Of a stretch of 64,000 bases of DNA, positions 45,546 to 59,000 are shown in pieces (within the stretch, counting starts at the first letter, position 1; each line of letters opens with the position of its first letter). The stretch is taken from positions 28,292,742 to 28,356,741 of the forward strand of contig OV277870.1 of assembly GCA_922989275.2 (NCBI GenBank). Reading direction: 5' to 3'. Under the pieces are notes generated by a model. That model had not been told where the DNA came from, ran no database searches, and was given only the letters and a program-made list of their open reading frames with translations. The position numbers were made by a program, and so were the translations under genes. The stretch is from Gari tellinella (Eukaryota; Mollusca; Bivalvia; Cardiida; Psammobiidae).

Positions 45546-46054
45546 AGGTCAACACCGGCTCTTTGTTGTAAAGACATTGAACCGATTTTAATAAAAGAAA
45601 AGGCTTGTCCAATGTTAAGTAAATGTATCACAACGGCCAAGTATACAGCATTTGGTTTGTGCAAGTATATCTAATGACGTGTCATAGGCCAAGTTCAAGT
45701 CTTTCCATGAGAATTATGTCTTCATACAACAAAAAACATTCTGTTCAGTGTCATTTTCACTTGACACTGTTCCTGTTTCCCAACTCACTGCATTACGTAT
45801 ACGAATGGCTTGTTTTGGTCGGAAAAAAATAATCTTTCCCACTATTTATAGCTTAACCTTTTTATTATATACATATCGATGATTTATAGAGATTTCTCAG
45901 TTAGATAAATTTGATATCGCCACTGTTGATATCATCACTACATGTAGTGGTGATTTCACTTTTTGTGACGTCACGTCATAATTAGTTTAGTGACGTCGCG
46001 GTAATCAATTTTGTGTGCTTTTTTGTAAAAACGTCATTACAATATATATAATAA

Positions 46055-46202
46055 ATAGAATAATCAATTCCTTTGAATAGATATGAAAAATATATCACTC
46101 GAATGGGTTGTTATCTGGTTAAAAACTCGTCCTAGCAGATAACAACCCATTCTCGTGATATATTTTTCATATCAATCCAAAGAAATTGATTATCCTCTAT
46201 TT
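46055..46202. mobile_element. Foldback element about 148 bp
   Basis: Arms ATGAAAAATATATCACTCGA and CGTGATATATTTTTCATATC, and GGGTTGTTATCTG with CAGATAACAACCC, extend to AATAGAATAATCAATTCC on the outside. Confidence 0.82.
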
Positions 46203-46639
46203 AATACGACCACTTGACTATATACATTAGTTCGTGTTCAAAACAGATAGCTGAACATAAAACAGAAATCTTCTGTAAAAGCCCTCGATTTTGCTAACGT
46301 CTTGCTTTAAGCTGCCGCCTATCTTTCATAGTTATAATCAATTAACATTCATTTTAGTGGTCGTAATATAGAGATAGTTTTTGCTACAGAATTATGTTTG
46401 CAAAGGGTATAAATTGGCAGTGATCTCTAACAGACATGTTCGAACGTATGTCTATAGCAAACCGTTTGGAGCCAAATCAGACGCTTGATTGAACCTTGAA
46501 CCTTCAAATATTCGATTCAAGTTTCAATTATTTTTATAAGATATTGCAAAAATGACAAACACTTTTTTTAATTTTTAGATCATATTGTACAATATATTAC
46601 AAGCCTGTCAAACACTACAGACTATGATAAGACGGCTCC

Positions 46640-46893
46640 TTTTCTGATCTGCATATAGCTTAATTCTAGTTTTGAAGAAAAGCTTACTAAAAAAAGGCTG
46701 AAAGTTAAGAAGAATGAGCCTTAATGCACGTTCTGCTTTATTTTAGACTGTTTTAAGCCACCATCTGCTAGAATAAATGGAATACTTAATATCATACATA
46801 TGTTATGTCTCTATAAATTTGATTCATTTTCTTTAGCGGAGGAATAATCTGATTGTGCTAAAATGCCCTTCTAGGGCGAAAAGTGTTTAAAGA
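46640..46893. mobile_element. MITE family P, degraded
   Basis: Palindrome AAAGGCTGAAAGTTAAG...GCTTTA at about 46693-46755, followed by a family-typical right arm with GGAGGAATAATC and GAAAAGTGTTTAA. It lies just 3' of gene A. Confidence 0.55.
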
Positions 46894-46929
46894 AATAATC
46901 AAATAAAGCTTAAACGTTTCTATTCATCG

Positions 46930-46935
46930 TTTATT
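46930..46935 (-). promoter_or_regulatory. Polyadenylation signal of gene A
   Basis: AATAAA on the minus strand, 42 nt beyond the TAA stop of gene A. Its position is typical for a short 3' UTR, and it supports ending the gene here rather than splicing on to 36874. Confidence 0.65.
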
Positions 46936-46976
46936 GACTCTAAAGGTGCTTTATCAGAGTCTGGATGATTGTCTTG

Positions 46977-47072
46977 TTACCAACTCACTGAGTAGAAACT
47001 ATGGGGCGCGAGGTAAGGAACGGTGGCAATGTCGATAATCCGGAGCGGGGAACCACAAGTTTGGTAAGCAAT
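46977..47072 (-). CDS. Gene A exon 9: C-terminus
   Basis: The acceptor is CTACTATTTTCAG. The exon opens with IAYQTC (C276) and reads to a TAA stop at 46977-46979, ending at residue 301. A GTGAGT sequence at 46988-46983 could act as a phase-0 donor, but an AATAAA follows the stop closely. Confidence 0.75.
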   Translation of the reverse strand: MAYQTCGSPLRIIDIATVPYLAPHSFYSVSW

Positions 47073-50000
47073 CTGAAAATAGTAGATGACATATATTTTA
47101 TTCAAACAAATAAACAGGTGTTGAGTCACAAATTATAACATCTTTAGATATGACCTTCCAAATAGCATACAGTAAGTGAAAAATGGTAATGTATTATAGA
47201 AAAGAAACAATTCTTATAAGTTGTATTTTTTCAGATAGCATTTATTCTCCTAATATGTTTAAATAATATTAAAATTGTACATGCATAGCGGATAAGTCAT
47301 TTTGATTTCCGTGTCCCAGTTATAAGCGCAATTCAATACCATTTTAAAAATTGGCATCATTTTAAATATGTATGATTTATTTTTATTTGAGTCGCACACA
47401 TTAAAAAACCCTGCTCAGACGACGGATTGTAATATGCCATGAGTATGCTTAGTTAAACACAAACCCGTTTATTGGCAATTATTAACATTTTTGTAGAACA
47501 TTACTGTACCTTAAAACCTCCCGTCGGCATACATTCCCAGAACACCGCTATTAGCGCTGGACTTGTGTTGGCATATGAGACGATTGGTTCTCCTTTGGGC
47601 ATTGTCCGACAGTGGTCAACTACCTGCAAAATACAATGATACATGATACAATGGAGATTCTGTTATTCTTTCCCGTTTAAACGCAAACGAAACGCAAACG
47701 CAGTGTACTTAACTGCAGAAAATAACAACTTTTTCATAATGCTGAACATTGATTTCAACTTTGATGACAAACAGTTTAGAGCCTGATCAGACGCTGGGTC
47801 ACCCGGCGTCTGAGCTGGCTCCAAACTGTTTGCAGTGGAAATAATTGTTTTTGCGTAAACGCGTTTATTGGGAAAGAATAACGTTTTATCCACTGTACAA
47901 TGGGCAATACGCTATATTTCCAGGTAAACCCTTCACTCTATAGATACATGTTAACGTATTTGATTTATTTCTCCGCTGAAGAAAAAAGTTCCAGTTTATA
48001 CCCTCCTTAACCATTACCATAAAAATAGTTTGTATAGCCTAGCATACTTTAGTTTAAAACAGGTTGAAAGTAAAGCAGAATGTGCCTTAAGGCACATTCT
48101 GCTTTACTTTCAACCCTGTTTAAGTGATCACCTGTATTTAATGTTATAACCGGGCTATTGGGTAAGGGTTAATCCTTCACTCTTATAATACATGTTTTAA
48201 CTTATTTAATTTATTCCTCTACTGAAGAAAATAGTTTCAATCTATAAAGGTCATGAATATGTATCATTAGATATATTTATACAGTGAAACCTCCCTATTA
48301 CGACCACTAAAACGTAGGATAATTGATTCCATAAAAACAGATGACATCTTAAAGCAACATTAAACAGAAAGCTTCGAAGGCGCATTCCGTTTTACGTTCA
48401 CCATACTTTAAACAGCCATTTACCTGATAATTGCAATAATTCAGCGACAGTAATAGAGAGGTAGCACAGTAATCTATTGGTACAGTAGTATACGCGCATT
48501 TTCCTTATCGAATGAACGAAAGTAAACATTAGATAATGCAATAAAGATAATGACAAGTTCTTGACAGTACTAAATATTTCGTTACTATGTTCGGCAAACA
48601 GTTTGGAGCCTGGCAAAACGCATGTCAACCGATGTGTGATCTAACTCAAAACTGTTTGCCGTTAAAATAATTGTTACACACAAATGCGTTTAACGGGAAC
48701 TAATGACGAATTTGCGTGTTAACCGTTTGAATCCTAGTCCCGCATATTGGCGTCCTTTGCAAAAGGTAAACATATGAATAGTACACTTGTCCTATGCAAA
48801 CAGTGAATACCCCGATCAGAGGGCTCCTGATCAGGGTCATCACTGTTTGTCATATTGCCAAACATTGACAAAAACAACCCTTAAAATTCAGAAATGGACT
48901 AGAATTAAATGGACACTGGAAGTGTCAATTTAAAATTTCAGGGAAGAAAAAGTTAATAAAGAGGTGATGACTAACGGCAGTTTGTCATTGTCTATTGTGG
49001 TTTGACGAATATGTCTGTTACAGCTGTGATGCATTTTATGTGTCGCTGATAACATTACAAAAACTACAGACGATTAAACTATTAACTACTGAACAGAATG
49101 TGCTTCAAATCACCATTTCTTATAGAATATTCCTGAATTTCAATATGTATACACGGACAATATGGTCTGTTTCACTTAAAGCAAATTTCTTTTGAACCAA
49201 CTGTTCCGCCTATGTTTTTTGGTCTAGTATGAATGAACGGGAAACTTTCTTTTAAATCCAGACCAAATTAGGCATGACACTGTCAAGTGTAAGAACAAAG
49301 CTCTGATGATATTGAGATAACGCATCGGAAAAAGCTTACTGGGGACGCTTACCTTAGCAGAAAAACCAACAGCTATTTTAAAATAAAATAAAAACCATCG
49401 AAAGAGACTGAAACGTATCACGACCTTTCTACACTTATTGTGTAGGCGATACTGTGTGGAGTTTCTTTTCAGATAATCATGTAAGAGATGAAAAAATAAT
49501 GTGTCTACTTGAAACAGTTTGCACTCAGGTCAGAAACCAGTTAACAGTTTTAGATTAATATTTTGATAAACAATAAGTCATTTTCTATATTAAATTACTA
49601 TGCGTTTGCGTAAATATTTCATTTTAACGTGGCAAATTACGCATCGCTGTTTAAAGAGCAAACAACATGTTTCGCTTTTACTTTAGTCTGCTTCTTTTAT
49701 TGGCGTTACTACTCAGTAAGATGACTTTATCCGAATAACATTCAGATCACTGAGTGAGCATTCTATACATTTCCATGGCAAATAAATAAATCTTGTTTCA
49801 GTTCAATACAATCAGACATTCAGCACATTTTTCTTCGTGTCCGTGTCGGGGTTTTAAACAAGCTAAAAGAGTTACCGTCCGTGATATATGTAGAGGGCGC
49901 ATGACTCAGTAGCCAAACAACTTAACTCATGTCCTTCCAGTTGCAATATTACGCGATACAATTTGTGTTTGTAAACAGTTTGAGTCCAGATTAGCTATCG

Positions 50001-53000
50001 AATAACTGTGTCTGATATTGATTTAGATTTGACTTTATTACTTTGAATAAGACATATAATAAACTACTTCAAGATGCAAAATAACAAGATATGTCAGGGC
50101 AGGTGAAAATTTAAAACGGTATGTTTTACCACAATTTATTAAAATTAATAAGAAATGGTTTATGTTGCATGTGCGCGTAAAGATTGATATGAAATTAGTT
50201 TTGGTTTTTCACCAATAAGTTGTGCGCGTAAAGATTGATATGAAATTAGTTTTGGTTTTTCACCAATAAGTAAACATGCTAATATATTGGACTGCTGACA
50301 TTCTTATTACACGTTTTCATTTTCTAAAAGGAATATCGGTTTACATTGACTATTGAGGTGTTTGTCCCACAACTTCTCACAATTATGACAAACAGTGCAG
50401 ACCCTGACCCGCATAGGCTCTCTGATCTGAATTTCACTGTTTTTAAAAGTTGAACGCACTCGTTTCTCGCACAGAGACAGGTTTAACCCATGTGTACCTA
50501 TTGTCCTGTTTTTTAGACATACATGTAGATAAACAGTACAGACTCTGATCAGGTGCCGCTTTGTGTGGCTTCTGATGAGAGTATACAGTGTTTACTGGTT
50601 AGAAATTCAATATAAAATAAAACGAAAATGAATTTCAATATCTGCCACCCCTTAGATAAAAAATGGAATGATCCACTATATATACATCGGAGAATCTAGC
50701 GGAAAACAGTATCTGCGCAATTACAGAACATTTGTAACATTATACACCAACACTTTATTGAAATATGCTGCAGCCTGCGAACACCAGGGTGTATTTTGCT
50801 CTAGTTCTATAACAATCTAATATCAAACAAGTGAAAGTCGTTTACCGCGCAGTTAAAGTGGCGAATAAATAATTATTGATCATTTAAATTTCAAACAGTT
50901 TTAGGCCTCTTCAGAGACAGGATAACCCGTCATGGATTTTCAACAGGGGACATAATGACTAGTATAAGTTAAATTAGTCTGATTTATCGAGTGTATATAT
51001 CGATTGAAATGGTGTGACTCGAAACTGTTTGCAATAGAAATAACTGGCTTCTCCAAGGCAACTATAGTATTTTTATTCAGCTCCTTCACTACAATGACGA
51101 CATCAGCGTTAATACAATTTCGTCTGCAGTTATTTATCAAATTTAACTTTGAGATATTTCAACTTAGAGATATTAAAATGAGTATCAAACAGTTAGGATC
51201 CTGATCAGACACCGCTACAAGATCATTACGTTTGCAATTTAACAATTGTACCCGGGGTAAGACAGCGAATGGGTTAATACCTTGAGTTCTCTTTTCCACT
51301 GGAAGATATTGTAGTTGACTTTGTGACATGTTTCAAATATGAGTGCCTCAGTTGATGTGCGGGTTCCATCAAAACACATTTTAGCCTGCGGGTGCGAGGC
51401 CTGAGTATGCCTTATTTGATGTAAAGCCAGCTTGAAGAAGTCGCATTTTATTGAGTCTGAAAGAACAATACAACTTTTACCGGGTATTTCGTAAATAAAG
51501 AAAAATGGCAAAACGCCTACATGTATATCCAAACATGTTTAGGCAGGTGTCCGCTTACAGCAAGAAGTAAGTAAAGCAGATCACTCCTTTAGGAGCCTTC
51601 GGACTTATATTAATATTGCTTTAACCCATTGCCCCATAAATACACCTTTTTACGCCTTTCATTTATTCCTCTACTGAAGTAAAATGTTCCAATTCATACT
51701 GCTACAAATACGAATAATAAGAAATATTTTCCATATTCTAGCAGATAATAGCTTAAAGGCACATTCTGCTTTACTTTCAACCTGCTTTAAGTGGTCACCT
51801 ATCTTCAAAACTAGAAACAGGCTATGGGGTAATGGGTTAAACTGTCATAAATACGTCGATTGTTATTCACATGAAGTGCATTTTTCAGAACTAGATAATG
51901 ACGTCCTTACAAATCACAAATGGTATTTAACATTAAATTTAAGTTGAAGCTAAATGCCTACACTCAATGAACAGATGTCCATTCAAATCACAAATCGAGG
52001 CAAGATGATGCGCCTATTAGATACATGTCTGATTAAGCCCAAAACTGTGTGCTGCTCAGAGTTAAATTAAACTCTAAATCGTTTGCAAATTAAATAATAA
52101 TATAGTATAAAGTTTATATTATTTATTCAATTGCTTCCTTTAATGAGCTCTCTGTATGACTTTCGTTCTGTATTAAGCATCAATGTACAAATAGAGTTGC
52201 ATTTACTTACGTGGAGCCGGACCAATTGGTACGAAAGTGGTTTTTGGTTTAGGTGTCGTCGTAGCTGCAGAAAGAATACATAAACGTCAAAACAAAAACA
52301 CCAAAGTGATGTTCCTTAGGCCAATTTGTTTTATTTATAATCAAATGACATGTGCATCCTTATGCATTTACCAATACCCTACATGGCATACTTTACAATT
52401 GGAATACAGACAAGCGACCAAAATGTGATTGTTTATTACTTTTATAGGCAAAGGTAAAGATCTACATCAAATACCTACAATGATATTTTTAAGTGTGTCA
52501 ATGTTCTTTCATGCATGCTGTGTTATCATTAGTCATGGGTAAAAGAAGAAGAAACAGAAACAAGTTTTTTAAAACCTGTTAAACCTATCATAATATACTT
52601 TCCTATTATTTTATTTTCTACAAATATCTACAGTGTTCCCTACAAACAACGGCCCTCCATACAACGACCCCTCCTTACAACGACTCTTGCCCCAATTCCC
52701 CAATCAAGACATTTATGTCCAACCTATTCACGGCTGCTTAAAATTGTCGTGTGCTGTTTTTCTCAAAGTTACAGAGTAAACATTTTAACAGAAAACTTAA
52801 TGACGAGTGACAAGCAGCTCAAATCTAGATCAGACGCCGCGTGACGCGGCGTCTGATCTGGATTCAAGCTGTTTGCAAATGTCCCTCCCTATAAAGACTC
52901 CCTCCGAACAATGCACACAAGGTGTGTCTCCCAGTAGGTGTCGTTGTAGAGAGGGAGCACTGTATTTTTCAATCTGGCTTTCAGTCTGCTTAAGGAGCAA

Positions 53001-56000
53001 AGCAAATTTATACTCACTGGTCGGCATGGGTGCTGTAAAGAAAAATGTGAGTTTGATATTAGGTTAATAACTAAACAAGACATAGCTTTTAATCTAAATC
53101 TTAATACAAACAGTACGCGAATGTGTGTCTGTTCGACCTGGTGGTGGGTGAGGGGTTTAGGTGTATGTATGGGTAGGGTTGGGCATGAATCTGACTGTGG
53201 GGCCCCGCGCTTAAATGTTGTATGTACGTGGGTACGTACCCGCGAGCGTGAATCCTTTGTCTGAATCAAATTTCATAAATATATTCCACATCAGGAAAGA
53301 TACAACATTTGGGTATATGAATTATCATGAAAGTGTACGGTGTCATGTTCAATTTTCATTTCAGGTCAAGGTGACACTTACCTTGAATTTTAACCGCAAT
53401 TATAGCAAAAAAACCATGTCTTATAACATATCAAATATGGATACGACAGATTGGTGTATGAGTACCGGGATAACGGAAAATCGCAAAACACTTTTAAAGA
53501 AATATATTGCCTTGGGATTAGTGTCTATATCTCTTACGCTTGTGGTACCAGCTTCGGTTTGTGAGTACACCTGACGACTATTGGATGTCCCGAAAACATT
53601 TCAGCTTAATGTGGCATTGACCATGACCTTTGACTACACTTGTACAAAAGGGTTGTCCCGAGGATATATCTTACACAAACTCAACTAGGAATACCATGAC
53701 ATTTGAGCTCGGTTAAAGTAAAAGCTTGTCACTTGCATATTTACTATGCCTTATCAACTAGAGATACAAATAGAATTCATTTTCATATGTCGAAGTGTTG
53801 TGTACCATTATCAGAACACAGTTGCATTGATCTTGACATTTGACCTCATCTTTTAAATAAGTAATATACAATACATCTCTATTAAACAACAAAAAAACAT
53901 TCCAAATGTGATGAATGATAATATATCAGTTAAGCCTCGGAACAAAACATGAACTTCACAGGTCTGCAATTTCTCCGGATTTTTCTTAAATCTTCGGATT
54001 TTTGTCTAGTATATGATAGCTTAAAGCAGCCACCTGTCAATAAACCAGAACCAAGCTATTGGGTAAATGTACGGTTCGTAAAATCGCACTTGAAAAATGT
54101 AAATTTGGAAATCTAAGGATTTTTCATGTCAACTTATGGTAGCCCTGATTTCAGTATTAAAAACAACACTTTTTGGCACTTACCGTGAGGCATGACATTT
54201 TTTTACATTATTTTTCAATTTCTCAGCAATACCTTTATAACAAAAAGCTTAATAACAAGTAGGCGTATTCTTTGTCCTAATAACTGTTGTGATACTATAT
54301 TGAGTGCACATGTACCTGTAGCGGTTAAACTTAAATTTGTGAAGTATAATTCCATTTCAAACGAAAACAAAAACAGATATATGCAATTCCTTTCAATTCT
54401 ATTCAGGTTTACACCTGACTAGACATCGAGTTCCTAGGCATATGAACTGACTCTAACCGGTTTGCAATGGAGATTACGCTTTGGTGTACAAACACTTATG
54501 GTGGTATTGACTTACTGGTTGTCGGTTTGGGTGTTGTTGTCGTAGTGGTAGTTGTTGTAGTTGTTGTTGTTGTTGTCGGTTTTCTTGTTGTTGTCGGTTT
54601 TCTTGTTGTTGGTGGATCTACAAATCAAACGTATGACATGTAAAGTAGGAAGACGTTATTTTTTCGCAATACGAACTTTTATTTCCACACTGTTTTCTCA
54701 CAGTTTAAAGCTAAATCAGACACCGGGTTAGCCGGCATCTGAACAAGCTCCAGACTGCTTGCCACTCAGATTCAATTGTATCGTTAAAAATGTCTCAAAT
54801 GTGAAATTACATACATTTTAATGCAATGAGTTTACGTTTAGTTTGCGTTTTTAAAAAAGGGAACAATTAGCATCTCCATTGTATCAATAACTAAAAACCT
54901 ACCGGGTATTAGTCGTATAACATGAGCAGTTTCTCTATCGTTGACGTTCACTGCTACATAGGTGTTTTTTACTATTTCAATGCCAATGATGCCATAAGAC
55001 GAATTTTCAAACAATTTTGATCCTGATCAAACGCCGCGTAACGCGGCGTCTGATCAGGATCCAAACTGTTTGACACCCGTTTCGACATTTCTTCAGTCAA
55101 AACAGCCCTAAGTCGGACTTTAAATATTTCAAACGACACTTTCAATGCAGACGATATTTTGGCGGTAATGGGGTTAAAGCAGACGATAAAACTTGTCAGT
55201 GAAGGAGTTAAAGGCACTTGTCAATTCTAAGAAGAATAAGTGCTATAGGGAAGACGTTGATCGTTTAAACGAAATTAAACCCAAACTCAATGCAATAAAA
55301 TGTATAAAATAACAGTTTTTTATATAACAAATACATTTTAGATTAATATGAGTATCAAACATTTTGAAGCCTGACCAAAAGAAGTTTAAACTTCATTTTT
55401 AAGGGATTACAACAACAAAAAATAACAACTTATACAAATCATTCGTGACGGCTCGAATTGTGGCGTTTATGGTAATGTCTGCAGGATGAAAGCGTTGTAC
55501 CCAGAGAACCCGCACATGTCCGGACGGGCGCCCAAATGAATGCACTTTCTCCAATCGGGAACAAAACTGTTTTTTTTGCCAAAAGGCGGTTATTGGAAAT
55601 GAATATCCACTGTACTGCATAACATCTACATATGCAATTTTTCGACATTAACGGTGTCTATACAGCATGTATGTATAGTTCTCTGGATGATATGTTTACC
55701 CATCGAGGGAATATATGTAAAACTGAAGGAAAATAGTAGTGATTACATGTACATGTAATCATTTTTGTATTTTAACCCTTTGAACCCTAGTCCCGCATAA
55801 AGGCGTCATTTTCAAAAAGTATACATGTGAAAAGTGCACCTGCCCTATACAAACAGTGAATACCAAGATCAGAGGGCTCCTTACGGAGCCCTCTGATCTG
55901 GGTCTTCACTGTTTGTCATAATGCAAAACATTGACATTAATAAACGGACTAGACTAAAATGGAAACTGGAATGGCCCATTAAAAGTTGCAGGGAGGAAAG

Positions 56001-59000
56001 ATTTAAGGAGAACACGTAATCCCTGGTTGGTTTAGGAATTACACGAGATCCCTAACTGTCCCTAAAATGAAAATCCAGGTTTCAGTAACCTCTTTCCCGT
56101 TTAAACTATAGAAAGTCCTCAGACGTGACGCGCGATGTTCGTACACATTTTAAAATGACGCTTACTGTATCAGTATAAAAATCAATAAAAAAGTCAATTT
56201 GAGCTCGATATGATTGATCTATGCATCAAATTAATCAGCAGAAAGTAAACATCACACCATTTATCTAATTCTAATTATTTTGAAAGTTTTTGAAAAATTA
56301 AGTTAAAATGTAATTTCTACCAAAAATTGGCGTGTCACACGTAACAAAATACATTCCCCTGAAGTTTTACAGGCGTATATCTCATATGTTTTTCATCCAA
56401 ATGCCTTCAAAATCTGGCGGAACAATGTTTATGTCAACATTTATCAATGAATTAGTTTGGGTTAAATTCAACGTGCATTTCCGCTTCCGGTCGAAAAAAC
56501 AAGTTGAGTACAGAAACTGTCACACTTTGAGGAAACTCCACGGTGCAGATACAAAAACACAGATTATTATAAAAAATATTAACAAAGTAAGAACACATTC
56601 TCTACCATATAAAAGTTCATTTGATGCTGATTGTAATTGCACATGAAGATATTGATGAAACGTTGAATAGTTCACTTGATTGATATTTTATTAAGGTTGA
56701 AAAAATGTCACACATGGCATTTTTCAGTTGTTTTTTTACGTGTATCTGTTTTAATGTCATTTTAAAGTAAATCTACATAAAAATGTAGCGCAAGAAATAT
56801 TTTTATCAAAAGGTTCATTACCTAAGCTTTTAAATGATATAATTTCCTTTGCCGTGCGTTAAACAGTCTTAGTTTTATAAGTGTTTTAAAAAACTTGAAT
56901 TTTTGTCACACTTAGACGTTGCGCACGATATTCGTACAAACGTCCAGATCGACGTCCAAATCTGACGTTTATATCGGGTTTTTGAGTATAGCCTTTCAAT
57001 TGTACATTGCGATACATGATCAGAGATACAATTTCAAATATAGCTATAATATATCTCTTTACTATGACACTGATTAGCTACAAATAATGAGACATACGGT
57101 AAACATTTTGTCTCTTTAAACCAAAAAACAATCGCACGATTTCTAGCGACCCTTCACATTGTCTAGATCTAGCTATACAAAGAATGTCCTGCTGAATGTA
57201 TTCTCTTAATGTTATGGTTCTCCTTTTTTGGTGTAAAGTACATATACCTCTGGCACAAACCTGTTTTACAGATAGTAGAGCTAGCGCTGTTAGAGCTATC
57301 AGAGCTAAACGTCTGGTAATAAATTTTGCTTTGTCTCTATCGAAGGAGTTTCCCTAACTGTTCCCATAACTATTTTCTGAAGACTAAAATTATTTGGAAA
57401 TTTTGCACTTTATGTTCTTAATGTTCTCAAATAGTGCCAAAACGGCTTATTTAGTGCGCAACTCTCTGTAAATTTAGTTTGGCATCGCTTTACACGGGTT
57501 TAACTGTAGATTCCCTTAATGTAAACATGTCGTGATGTCATGATCATACGTCATAAATACGGATGACGAACACTCATGACGCGTCGACTATAATGAATGC
57601 ATTTGTAAACACAGCAGATTCTGACCACCCATTGCATCTCGCAGGGTGAATTTAATCATTTGAAGTCCTCTGAAAAAAGACCATCGCTTAATTATTTATT
57701 TACCGATTATTCTGAAAGCAGACTTTTCAGTTCAAACGTTCGTCTGCTTCAAACTGGTCAAAACTAATTAGTTATTGATCAGAAGGTTTAAACCGAGTGA
57801 GAAAGGTAGTTGAGCTAGATCAAACGCAGGGTGTCTGCCAATCTAGTATGACAAAAGTTGGCTATTTCCATTTTATATCACAGAGGTAAGCAGATTATAA
57901 AATGTTAATTTGATCTTCATTGACTGTACTTATATAGCCATACTGATTCCTTTCAGGCCAAAATAAGTATGACACTGTCTGCAATTCTAATTGATCTTTC
58001 GCCACATATCGCGAAAATACGAAAATCCAAGTGCTGCGAAAATCCAAGTGCCAATTTCTTCACATTAATAAATGTTTTCGCATTTCGATAATTAGTGTCC
58101 ATATAAAATAACTGTTTAAAATGCGGAACGTTCTTTAAGGTCTCTTTTCTTTATTTATATTAATTACGTTGACGTCATGTTACACAGATTTGTACGAACA
58201 TCGCGCGTCACGTCAAAATAGTTGCATACATAGTAATGCATATCTAAAGTGCAAATATGGTCTTTTTGATAAGTCAAGAGATTTTATCTCTGAATGTAAT
58301 ATTTGATTTAACCAAAACACTAAAGGCGTCTTCTTCTCATTATACAAAATATATGTTGTTAATATGAATCCGGTACGTAATTAACTGTTTTGATTATCGC
58401 GCTACATCAAAAGTGACGGACAGACAGGCAGAGAGGCGGACAGACAGACGGGCAAATTTTATTCCTATAGCGCTCTCGCATTTCTAGTGCAGGGCCCTTA
58501 TAATATATACTTACTTAAGTGTGTTCCGGGAAGAAGTTTCGGGGGACAGCTGGGGTCAGCCGTTAAAGCTCCTGCAAAACACATACATTTTAGAATTGAA
58601 GAGTCCACCTGGCATAAAAGGTTATAGCTACTTAAAAGTAATTAATACCCCCATTTCACTAGACGGCGATCTATGGCGCTATATGAGAGCGCCGCAGATA
58701 GCCATACAGAGCGCCTAGATCGCCAAGAGCGCCACCTGATCGCAAAAGGATCGCTATCTGATCTCCATGAGCGCCAAGGTCGCCGTCGGTTTACTCCCCT
58801 GCACAAAGATCCGTGGCGCTCTGGCCAGAACGTCATCAGATCGCTAACTGCTCGCCTATAAGACGCCGCGCTATCGGATCCCCTTAGAGCGCTACCATGA
58901 CCCAACAAAGCAAATCAGTAGATACTTCGTGCTTGGTGGCAATCTGATAGTGAGTATCTGTGTTTTAAAATACCCGATAGTATACTCTATCAATAGATCC

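Noticed and set aside
36874..46977. A single 15-exon gene joining gene A through a GTGAGT donor at 46988 to the exon at 36874
   Set aside because: Phases permit it, but a stop follows within nine nucleotides of the donor, an AATAAA lies 42 nt later, and a separate signal-peptide exon in matching phase exists at 37814-37927.
53215..53574. 119-codon plus-strand frame
   Set aside because: It runs over a GTGACCTTGACC-type repeat within an intron and shows no domain content.
54171..54230. Possible extra exon of gene A with a GTAAGT donor at about 54185
   Set aside because: No acceptor gives an open segment whose phase fits the neighbouring exons.
56332..56646. 104-codon plus-strand frame
   Set aside because: It has no recognisable motif, lies within a probable mobile element and has no splice partners.
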